From: Lineus longissimus
Lineage: Eukaryota > Nemertea > Pilidiophora > Heteronemertea > Lineidae
Reading direction: 5' to 3'
Assembly (NCBI RefSeq): GCF_910592395.1
Contig: NC_088308.1
Location: 16,755,501-16,819,500 of the forward strand
Length of the DNA stretch: 64,000 bases
Part shown: positions 11,601-20,489 of the stretch, piece after piece
Position numbering within the stretch: position 1 is the first letter of the stretch
Layout: each line of letters begins with the position of its first letter
Program-made: the position numbers and the translations under genes
Notes under the pieces: generated by a model
What the model was told of the DNA's origin: nothing
Databases searched by the model: none
What the model saw: the letters and a program-made list of their open reading frames with translations, nothing else

Positions 11601-14600
11601 ACAATGTCATGTGCTCGTAGTCCGGGAAAATGTGGACGCATAACCGGCTTCGACTTGCGTGATATCTGATAATGGTTTCAGCCAAACATCGGTGTACTGT
11701 GTTGATTTCTTCAGGGACGGATGGTGTGGCTCATCTTCGTACAAGTGGTTCCAGGTAAACTTTGGGAAGAACGTCCTTATGACTGGAGTCACCATTCAAG
11801 GTATTTTGCACTGATAAAGACAACCTATTAAACAGATAAACGTAAAACCTCAAAAATACCCTACGTTTGCATGCCCTTGCCGGTTTTGGCAAAATGAATT
11901 TAACGGAATGACTTATTTATGGCGTAGCCTACATGCACTGTATTATGGTTTTCTATCCCGTTAATAAAATTCTGTTCTTTTTTCCAACAGCGGCAACCTA
12001 CTATTATGTACGATCATACTATGTGTCAATTTACTTTGCATCAGGATGGCAGTACATCAAAACAGAGACCGGACAAACAATAGTAAGAAAAATTGCGGTT
12101 GGAAGGTGTTAGACTCTCAGTCTCATCAAATTGACTAAGAGCTTTGTACCGGTGGATAGATCAAGCAACTGTTCCACTCCCATCTCGTTATACGTACGAT
12201 GGTACCACCGACTCTCGTCTTCCCCTACCGAGATAAATACGGAGAGCAGGAGCTGACCCTGACAAAATCGCAATCTCTGCTACGGAGTGCTGCTTTCAAT
12301 GATGTTAGCCATCCTACTCTCAATTCAGGAGCAGTCACAAAGGCTTCTCTAGCCATCCCCCCCCCAACTTGGTCTTCAGTCCTGCTTTCTCTCTGGCCAC
12401 ATCTTACGTCTTTGGGCTGGGGAAATCGGGGAAAACGACTTCAAATACTTAGAGATGGTTGGCACTCACACACTGGTACAGTGTTGTTCAGGGCAAATCA
12501 CCTCTAAACAGAGAGAAACTTTAACCAACACGTTAAAGATGTTTCCTAGAAGTGGCTGCATTTTAGTGTGGTAACTGTTCCGGCAGTGCTGTCATTTCAT
12601 TTGCCCGCTCTGCTCAAATCCTTTTCAGACCTTTGTCGGCGTCGGTTATAGAGGCAGTCTATATTATAAGACAGCTTGGTTCCCGAAGGCAGTAGTTGGC
12701 TCATATCTTCGAATTTATCCGAGATGGGTTTACTACTATGCCTGCCTAAAGCTTGAGGTTCATGGATGCTGGGACTTTGGTAAGGGCCGTTTCAGAAATA
12801 CACTTGTACCTATGACGTGAATGTTTTTTTCACTGTTGCCTTGAAACTAGCTGTTGAACAGCTGCTGTGTCTAGCACATTATTGAATATCGTTTGAAGCA
12901 GTCCTTCTTAGGTTTCTAGGCCGGTTCGATCATGTCAGTACTTTTCGGCGGCGCCAATAAGAACTTCAAGACTACAGCCCGTAAGTCTTTACCCTTACTA
13001 AAATTCACATCATTCTTGCAGACTCCAAAAATTATATGGATAACTTCAAGATCCAGGTCTCGAAAACTTTCCAGCCGCAAAAGTACGCGTCGGTTCCAAA
13101 GTCGCTTTGTTATGAGCACAAAGATGGCCCCATAGATTACGGTTATCTGCAGCCCATTTACTGCTTGACGCAGCCTGTCGGCAAGTACGTGATAATCGAG
13201 AAGGACACGTCGAAAGCGGGCAAGCTGTCATTTTGCGAACTGGAGGTATATGGGACGCCTGATGACGGTAGGTCCATTCCATCTTTATGATGACGTATAT
13301 GGTGGTAATATGTATCCATTACTACAAGGATATTTGTTGTCGATTCAGACTTTTCGATAGACCATTATGGGCGGTTATTTCCGCATAAATAGAGGTTGTA
13401 TCAAATAGACATTTTATGTCGTGTCATGACTCGAATAGACGTTTGGTGGCGCTCGTTTTAACGGAGACGTACCTGAAATAAACATATTGTGTCGTATCTC
13501 AAATAGACATACACTCAAATAGACGTTTGGTGGCGCTCGTATCTCAAATAAACATATATTGTCGTGTTTTCAGATTTTTGTGTATAACTCAAGTAGACGT
13601 TTGGTGTCGCTTTTCAAATAGACATACACTCAAATAGACGTTTGGTGGCGCTCGTATATCAAATAAACATATATTGTCGTGTTTTCAGCTTTTTGTTAAT
13701 AACTCAAATAGACGTTTGGTGTCGCTTTTCCGCAAAATGGAAGTTCCCCAAATAGACGTTGTTTGGCGCTGGCGTGCGGCAATTCTGGAGCAAGTTTGGA
13801 ATTGGTTTATCTGCCACGACGATATTATTGTTATTGCTCTAAGCAGTGCACATGGCTATTTGCGCGCGTATCTAAGGAAAATCGAGACTTAATACCATTT
13901 CATTTTAATTGTAATTGGATTGTCAGTGTATTTAGCTATGGCAGAAGAAGAGAGAAACAAGTACATCAAGTGTACATGCAATACATGCAATAGCCCCGCC
14001 GCTTACCGCAATGATAATGTAATATCGCTGTCGCCGTCATTAAAATTTATTCCAGCGCCACACAACGTCTATTTGGGGAATTTCCATTTTTGCGGAAAAG
14101 CGCCACCAAACGTCTATTTGAGTTATACACAAAAATCAGAAAACACGACAATATATGTTTATTTGAGATACGAGCGCCACCAAACGTGAATTTGAGTGTA
14201 TGTCTATTTGAAAAGCGCCACCAAACGTATATTTGAGTTATATACAAAAATCAGAAAACACGACAATATATGTTTATTTGAGATACGAGCGCCACCAAAC
14301 GTCTATTTGAGTGTATGTCTATTTGAAAAGCGCCACCAAACGTCTATTCGAGTCATAACACAACATAAAATGTCTATTTGAGACAACCTCTATTTATGCG
14401 GAAATAACCGCCCATAGACCATGGACGTAATACTGGATTGACATCCACTGAGCTAAATTTAATTACTTAAGGATAGGCAAAGGAGGTAATGTGAACTGGT
14501 CACAATGTTGGCAGAACATTCAGGTAATGTGTTCACTACAGACTACTCCAAACAAGGAGTTTGTAATCATTGCTTTATCAGATATTTTTTAGCCACATAT

Positions 14601-17600
14601 TCTTTAAAAAGCCTTTTTTTCCTTAATCTGCCGATGGACCGAACTTTAAGTTAACGCCGTTTCATTGCATTTTGAAAGGTAACCTTGCATACCACCAGCC
14701 AGCCTGGCAGAAGTCGACATACTGGGACATGACCGCGGAACTCGCCGTCGACGGGAAGACAAACCCTCGGCCCTTGAGTAAGAAGTGCTCACAAACGATG
14801 CCTGCTGCGTATGATATACTTTGGTGGGGTGTAGATCTGGGTAAGAGTGAAGATATTGGACGAGTGCTCATACATGGGGAAGAGAATTGCTGTGGTGAGT
14901 ATATGTTTCGCAGAGGTTTGGCAACCCAGTAGGATGGAATCATGGACTGTAAGTCGTATTCATCATCCAAATATATCCGAAAACGGCTCGACATCGCTTG
15001 CTTTTTACCTCGATCGGAATTAATGAATTGGACGCTCTATGAGCCAGATTCCTCAAAGGAGCAGAGGCAGAAGAAGAAGAAGAAGAAGAACTATTACGTA
15101 ATAACTGTTAAATACAAAAATGTTGCCGTCACATGGAAGCTACAATTATCAACTGGTCGAAAACTACATGTACGTCAACCATCAGAATGGCATTAAATAC
15201 GATGAAGACTAAGTTCGAAAGATCGTTAATTCTATGTTCAACAACAGCACTTTTATCCGCTGTGTTATCCTGAGTTGATTTCAAATTTCAAAAGATGCAA
15301 TAGTAATTTTTGGTTCTTTTTCAGATAAATGCCTAAACACTTTCGACATCTTAGTAACCGACAATTTCGACAGGACAAACTCAGGCTGGAGCAAAAATAA
15401 GTTCAAAGTTTGCCACAAAAATAGCATTCCTTTCAAGAGTGCTGAGGTCAAAATCTTCCACTGTCCAGTTGGCCTTCGGGGACGTTTCGTTGTCATCAAA
15501 GCACCAGGGATATATCCGCTAACGTTATGTGAGGTCAAGATCTATCCAAGGCTCGAAACAGGTGCGATTATTTTGCAGGCATGTTTTTAAAAGAAGTAGA
15601 CCTACGTACACGCATATGCTAAATATTGGTAATAAGCGTCAGGTTATGAATGTCGCCTATACATGTATCTCCTCCTCTTGCTTCCACAAGAGGCAGGAAT
15701 TATTGCAGCCGGCTGTCAGTTTACCTCCGTTTGACTTCAAACTTAAGATTTTGAATTTGTTTACATACTGCCGTATCGTCTATGACCACATTACTTAATT
15801 ACTCCACAGGTATAAACCTCGCACTTGGCAAATTGGCCCGACAGAGCAGTGACAACTCCACCACCACGGGCCTGGCCAAGGCAGCAGTGGACGGCGATCG
15901 CACTGCGGACTTTTCGAAGGGTTCATGTTCCTTGACTTGCTCCAGCCTCGCTAGGACCTGGTGGACTGTGGACCTGGAGAAAATCTACCAAGTGAGGAAG
16001 ATCATGATCTTTAACAGAGGGGATTGTTGTGGTAGGTTGAGTGTAGAGGAATGGCCGTAGCTAAAGGAGGCTGCAGGGCACAGACACCCTATCCAAGTTT
16101 CACTGAAAAAGTAATTTTCCAGCCGATTTTTGCCTCAGGAATGCGAAAGTGAGTGTGTGGCCATCAGGGTCTTACCTCTCATCTTGCTTTGCGCTTGCAA
16201 GACTTCCTTGACATCACAACAGCCAATCGCCAATCGCTTATTTTTTACTCTATATGATTCAAATGTTATATAAATTTCGATCGATGCTTTTTCTTTTCCA
16301 AAATTACCTTAGGTACTAACTTCCGCTACTTCAGTGTGATGGTGAGCAACGCATTCGTGCCGAATCAAATGGACGCAGTCCATCATGTGCTCTGCCACTA
16401 CCAGACTAAGGCGCTTACTAACGCCGAGGTGAAGACTGTTTATTGCACCAAGCGTACCAATGGTCGCCACGTTACCATCCAGAAGGACAAGTCGATTGAC
16501 CTTGCTTTAAGCATATGCGAAGTGGAAGTTTATGGGAATGATGTAAGAGGTAAGATAAAGGCGAATCCTTCGCACTTATTCCAAAAGATGGTCAGATATA
16601 TATTATTGCAAAGAAACAACGAAGTGTGTCAGCCAGAAAAATGTTCAAGGCGAAATGGCTTTAGAACATCCCAATTTGAAAAAGTTGCGTACGTAGTTAA
16701 AACCTTATCCTACAAAACCATGTCAGTGAGCATGCTAAGATTTTACCTATCAGCTTTATTTGCGACAGAAAATCTTGCCTTGAAGAAGCCGGCAACTCAA
16801 AATAAAGGGCTACTTGACCGTTATGGAATAGACGCGGCCGGGAGAGCAACTGATGGTAACGCGTCACCGATGTTCAGCGACCACTCGTGCACCCAGACCG
16901 TGGTGGAGAACTCCAAGTCTTGGTGGTCGGTCGACCTCCGAAAATCATACAAGATTGACTTGGTCATCATTACAAATAGAGTGGACGCAAATCGTAAGTA
17001 GATTGTATTGACCTTTTGAGGATCAGGGCTGGCTGCTTCCTCGCCCTTTTCCTATATGTCCTGCACGTTTTGCAAGAGACGAGGTATAAGATAGTACAAG
17101 GGACAGCGGACTCTGTGATGTATGTTGACCAGATAATCTTTTCGATTCGTCTAATGTTTATGTAAAATATCACTCCTCGGATGTCGTCATCAAACAGTTT
17201 CATCAACAATTTTTAGCTTTTGCTTAGGGCTGTTCCTTCTCTCCGAAGAATGAAAAATCAATGTGGAGGTAGAGACATTGTGTAGGTTTCTGCAAAGCAT
17301 CGAAGAGACAATGGCTGATATGAATAAAGTCTAGCAAATGCTTTTACTTCAATTTTGTACAGAAAGGTCTAGTGTAAATGTACATGGAGTTTTAGATAAA
17401 AGCATTTGCTAGCCTTTATTCATATCACCAAATATCTTACTTGGTACAGTAGAAGTCTTTAGATTGTTCGTATTATTTCTGCGTCTCGTGTACACTCGAC
17501 TTGTAATCATTATGTCAATCTCTAAAGAGCATTACCTAAGGTCGTACGCGGTTCAAGTTTCGACCGAATTCCACGGAAAAGAGTTTGACGAACTTGCCTA

Positions 17601-20292
17601 CCACTTCTGCCGTGATATGCACAGTGCCAAGGAACTTCTCCAGGACATTGTTGAAGTCCGTTGCTTGATGCCGGTCGTTGGGCGTCATGTCACCATCAAG
17701 AAAGACGGGTCCAAGTTCGAGCAACTGCAGCTGTGTGAAGTTGAGGTCTTTGGAATGATGCCGGACAGTTTAGGTAAGAAATGGCTCTTCAGTAATTTCC
17801 CCAAAGCCTGCCAAATTTCACATCTTGCGCCTTCCATGAATTTCAAATCCTTACAAATTGTCTTAGCTGGTCGTTATTAGACAAAACTTGCCGAAGAGGT
17901 AACTTTGGATCAATGGAAAGTTCGATGAACTGAACATCTATGAATAAATTGGTGCTTTCCGAAATGCCTATCAGCATCGTAGCCGTCTTTATCTGCAGCT
18001 AATGTTGCCTTAAAGAAGCCGACTGGCCAGTGCTCAGAAGATACCAAATATTCCCGAACATCAGAACGAGCCAACGACGGAAACAAAAATGCAAAGATGT
18101 CCGATGGATCTTGTTCGGAAACCTCCGGGCTCCAGGAAGCCGAGTGGTGGACAGTTGACCTCGAAGATGATTTTGACATCAAGCAGCTGACAATAAGTAC
18201 CAGGGCTGATTCAGTTGGTAAGAAACACATCAATATCACGGGCCATGGCCATTTGATTTAAAGGCCTGGGGCCACAAGGGATTACATATATGTCTACTGC
18301 GGTCGCTGCTACATGAAGATACGTTCGGCCCCTATCATTTACTGCTTCATGCACAGACCATTGGATCATTGACGTATTTTAGAAGAGTCAGTCCACATCA
18401 GGTTACACATACACGTTCCTCCTGTTTGACATCTTTAGACTGCCCTGCCATAGTCACTCAGAAACAGAGTTTTGCACGTTTTACTACTTGACATATATGG
18501 CGATTTCATTTGACAGGGGGCAAAGCCGTCAACCTGACATTTGTGGTGTCCAGCAACTTCAGTGCGAATGACCTCAATCGTGTTTTCCCTGGAGCCTTCA
18601 TTACCACAACAACAACAGGTATGTTAAGAATTCAATTGCACAGAATTGGAGGTACGAAATGACGCTTTCATCTCGTACTGCGTACTGCCCTCTTTGTCAC
18701 AATTGGCAGCTTTCGAAAACCGTAAAAAGGTTCAAGTACGAAGGTCGTAAAACATCATTCAGATGCCATCCAAAGCAACAGCTTCTTTCAATATTTTAAA
18801 AATATGAAAACTATATCTTTTATTATGTCTAGATTCGACTACCACTACGACGACAACCGCCGCCACCACCACCACCACAGCGGCAGGCGCAACGACCACT
18901 GCCGGCCCGACGACCACACCATTGACGACAACCACCATTGCTCCTATAAAGTTTACTATTTGCAGCAACTATGTTGGTTCTCCAGCAGCGGGGCAGAAAC
19001 TTGATATCAACTGTACTGCAAGAGCAAGGCATGTGACGATCGTCAAAACGAAAGTCGTCAGTTCGACACCAGATAGCATGCGTGCGTATAATTGACATGT
19101 CGTAAACTAAAAGATAATCTGCCGAGGAAGACCAGTCCGAGTAATGCCGAGAACGACTTGAGTCATTGGCTTATATAGCCATCAACCTTGATGTGCCCAC
19201 GGAACTGACATAAGAAGAACCAAGCAATTCTATGGTGATGCTAATTTCTCTGACACCAGTCATTAGAAATGATAGTGACTGTTTGGGAAATGTTCTGATT
19301 TGAATCCGGTACATTGAATATATTTTGAAAAGGCACTTGACTCGTAAACGTCTTCATTCCTAATCGAACAGCTCCATTTGAGATGGTAGATTCACGAACT
19401 GCCAGAAGACACAGAACATCACATCTTGGATAAACCGTCACTAACTAACGTTTTCTAAACTTAACGGTAACTAAAATCAGCAGTATTGAGCATCTCCTTT
19501 ATCTGTCTTTGTCTAGGTTTGACCCTTTGCGAGGTTGAGGTGTTTGCCGAGTCAGGTAACTCGACATCAGGATTGACGACCACTATGCATCCTGGTACTG
19601 GTAGGACCACGGCCGGAGGCGGCGTAACTGGAGGTGTGACAGGTGGCAGTTGGACGACCACGACCATAAAGGCGACAACACAAGGACAAGGTATGCCACA
19701 ACAATGCTGACTTTTTGCAGAAACTCAGTTTCCTATGCCTCTGTAGTTTATCAAAGACATCCTTAAAATTACGCATTGTTCTGAGAAAGCTCATTCCATT
19801 ATTACGTTTTTAGTAAGATTGTCCCATTTGTCATTCAGCACTCCTGTGGCCTCTCTAGTACACTGGCATAAGCTAAGCATATAAAGTTTTGCGAACGAAC
19901 TTCCAAATCAACGTCTAAAGAGAAGACGAAGAAGAAGACGCCATCCTTTGATGTCTGCATATAGCACCCATTTTCGGGACGTCAGCCTAGTGGTGGCGCA
20001 AGAACATGTGGGAGGACTTCTATTTGGTGTTTACTACGGAAACATCCCACGATGTAACAAATAGTTAAACCAATTTCTCCTTTTTCTAGGTCCTGGGCCG
20101 TCTGTCGAGCCAGAGGTGCCACCATCGGGGATAAAAACGGGTGTGTATGCTGCTACCGCCACTCTAATGACGGCTGGGACGGCAGTCACTGTCGGACTCA
20201 TGTTCTGGAAGTACAAGTCGATATTTTCATCACCACAGGTCAGCCCGGCACCTCAGATTGCTGCACCTCCCGACAGTACACCAGTGCAATAA
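5653..20292 (+). CDS. transmembrane receptor with seven FTP (fucolectin-like) domains and one discoidin domain, 22 exons
   Basis: Exons: 5653-5740, 6942-7154, 7766-8011, 8490-8708, 8946-9185, 10072-10308, 11198-11318, 11715-11800, 11991-12082, 12629-12779, 13022-13267, 14679-14894, 15325-15561, 15810-16031, 16313-16549, 16769-16993, 17528-17773, 17999-18217, 18517-18618, 18833-19081, 19517-19690, 20090-20292. They sum to 4,269 nt, 1,422 residues plus TAA, with every junction in phase. Residues 1-25 are a signal peptide ending SLSSAQ. FTP repeats lie at about 31-182, 183-335, 336-414 plus 565-646, 647-797, 798-950, 951-1107 and 1108-1308. Each shows a WW.VDL-type core and most end in CEVEVYG or a variant. 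A discoidin domain occupies 415-564. A Thr/Gly-rich stalk precedes a helix at about 1373-1395 (GVYAATATLMTAG...) and a 27-residue tail. The product is probably a plasma-membrane, glycan- or pattern-binding receptor; the ligand is inferred, not shown. AATAAA lies at 20480-20485. Single exons could be alternative. Confidence 0.85.
5741..5742 (+). promoter_or_regulatory. GC (non-GT) splice donor of intron 1
   Basis: The signal-peptide exon ends CCAG|GCAAGT. This matches the consensus of GC-AG introns and joins in phase 1 to the exon at 6942, restoring RRPGNYALH across the junction. No GT donor nearby gives an in-frame join. Confidence 0.65.
6048..6225 (+). repeat. tRNA-derived SINE-like element in intron 1
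   Basis: The head (6048 to about 6117) resembles a tRNA gene. It has an A-box-like TGGTTCAACGG, an anticodon-loop-like TTTTCGA and a B-box GGGTTCGACT. The acceptor stem does not pair at the 3' side, so it is not a functional tRNA. It runs into an AT-rich tail of TTATTG/TTATCA repeats, as in tRNA-derived SINEs. Confidence 0.5.
6942..8011 (+). other. FTP domain 1 (two exons)
   Basis: Exons 6942-7154 and 7766-8011, both flanked by phase-1 introns. The first half gives YALHRPSK, LLSCCHSN, LWWYVDL and YIVMTNRESS. The second gives GRYVTLIKSYG and NICEVEVYG. This is the only repeat with a His near the fucose-site position (CCHS), but the RxD element reads RES. Confidence 0.8.
8490..9185 (+). other. 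FTP domain 2 (two exons)
   Basis: Exons 8490-8708 and 8946-9185, phase 1-1. Landmarks are NHALKKPTKMSS, HWWMVDLGKP, YIVLTPATTY, GRYVVLEKNHG and LTELEVFAS. The Arg-x-Asp sugar motif is missing (LTPATTY). Confidence 0.8.
9487..10005. repeat. interspersed repeat copy 1 (GGCAAGCC family) in intron 5
   Basis: About 519 bp bounded by CTATTTAGCAAGCC on the left and GGCTTGCCAAATAG on the right, which are inverted complements. Internal GCAAGCC/GGCTTGCC palindromes recur. It shares about 100 bp of near-identical left end and its right end with the copy at 54152-54462. Probably a MITE-like non-autonomous element. Confidence 0.65.
10072..13267 (+). other. FTP domain 3, split by the discoidin block
   Basis: The first half is exon 10072-10308 (NLAIGRATV, AVDGDNTEVFSGGSC, WLAVEL, YIVMTNRADS). 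The second half is exon 13022-13267 (MDNFKIQVSKTF, GKYVIIEKDT, SFCELEVYG). Four discoidin exons lie between. I searched 10309-11197 for a second half of its own and 12780-13021 for a first half and found neither. Direct joining of the two halves is also in frame (phase 1). Confidence 0.75.
11198..12779 (+). other. discoidin / F5/8 type C domain (four exons) nested in FTP domain 3
   Basis: Exons 11198-11318, 11715-11800, 11991-12082 and 12629-12779 total 450 nt (150 residues), with outer phase 1-1. The order of landmarks fits an F5/8 type C domain: HCTGPLGVAND at the start, IPDSSLSGEA, WGRMWFER, WFQVNFGKN, MTGVTIQ, YYVSIYFASGWQYI, YLRIYPRW and a closing KLEVHGC. First and last Cys are positioned to form the usual disulfide. 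Such domains bind phospholipid, collagen or glycans; the specificity here is unknown. Internal introns use phases 2, 1 and 0, unlike the phase-1 pattern elsewhere in the gene. Confidence 0.85.
13369..14413. mobile_element. foldback element with sub-repeats in intron 11
   Basis: Long inverted repeats begin TGGGCGGTTATTTCCGC on the left and end with the complement on the right (GCGGAAATAACCGCCCA). TA flanks both ends as a possible target duplication. Each arm holds copies of a unit containing AAATAGACGTTTGGTGGCGC alternating with AAATAAACATATATTGTCG, in opposite orientation on the two sides. A unique centre of about 280 bp has no coding capacity that I recognise. Confidence 0.75.
14679..15561 (+). 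other. FTP domain 4 (two exons)
   Basis: Exons 14679-14894 and 15325-15561, phase 1-1. Landmarks are NLAYHQPAW, LAVDGKTNP, LWWGVDLGKS, HGEENCC, FDILVTDNFDR, GRFVVIKAPG and LCEVKIYP. An Asp-x-Gly turn and adjacent Cys pair are kept, but the Arg-x-Asp element is HGEEN. Confidence 0.8.
15070..15090. repeat. (GAA)n microsatellite in intron 12
   Basis: Seven GAA units in a row, between the exons ending at 14894 and starting at 15325. Purely a simple repeat. Confidence 0.8.
15810..16549 (+). other. FTP domain 5 (two exons)
   Basis: Exons 15810-16031 and 16313-16549, phase 1-1. Landmarks are INLALGKLARQSS, AAVDGDRTADF, TWWTVDLEK, FNRGDCC, GRHVTIQKDKS and SICEVEVYG. This is the repeat closest to the canonical FTP pattern, with a complete RGDCC element. 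Confidence 0.85.
16769..17773 (+). other. FTP domain 6 (two exons)
   Basis: Exons 16769-16993 and 17528-17773, phase 1-1. Landmarks are NLALKKPATQNKG, RATDGNASPMFSDHSC, WWSVDLRKS, IITNRVDAN, GRHVTIKKDGS and LCEVEVFG. Confidence 0.82.
17316..17427. repeat. near-perfect 31-bp inverted repeat in intron 16
   Basis: Arms at 17316-17346 and 17397-17427 are complementary over 31 bp with one mismatch, around a 50-base spacer. It could fold as a strong hairpin in the intron RNA, or be a small palindromic transposon. Confidence 0.75.
17999..19690 (+). other. FTP domain 7 with internal Thr-rich insertion, then stalk
   Basis: Exon 17999-18217 is a normal first half (NVALKKPTGQC, RANDGNKNAK, WWTVDLED, STRADSV). 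The second half is split over three exons. 18517-18618 ends in a run of Thr. 18833-19081 begins with a Thr/Ala-rich tract of about 45 residues and then resumes the fold (FTICSNY, CTARARHVTIVK). 19517-19690 completes it with LTLCEVEVFA and continues into a Thr/Gly-rich stalk. A dense array of Thr is a likely O-glycosylated, mucin-like segment (inference). Confidence 0.72.
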
Positions 20293-20479
20293 AGACTGAT
20301 ATTTTAATGTGTGGAATATAATGTAAAACATAGCATATTTTATCGAATGAATGGGAAATATTTGAGAATCGCACATACACTGTCGAATTATTTTGTTATT
20401 CTTGTATCTTGATAGAGCCTGGGAGGTGTTCAACACCAATGAGATGTCCACAGATCAAGATTCACTTCACTTGAAATGA

Positions 20480-20485
20480 AATAAA
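20480..20485 (+). terminator. poly(A) signal of the lectin receptor gene
   Basis: AATAAA about 190 bases after the TAA at 20290-20292, the first canonical signal downstream. Confidence 0.55.
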
Positions 20486-20489
20486 AATC

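Noticed and set aside
12916-12990. Possible extra exon after the discoidin block (TTTCTAG ... GTAAGT)
   Set aside because: Its required frame contains a stop, and direct joining of 12779 to 13022 is in phase.
13674-14381. Several 60-90 codon open frames on both strands
   Set aside because: They lie within the foldback element at 13369-14413 and arise from its sub-repeats; no domain or splice context.
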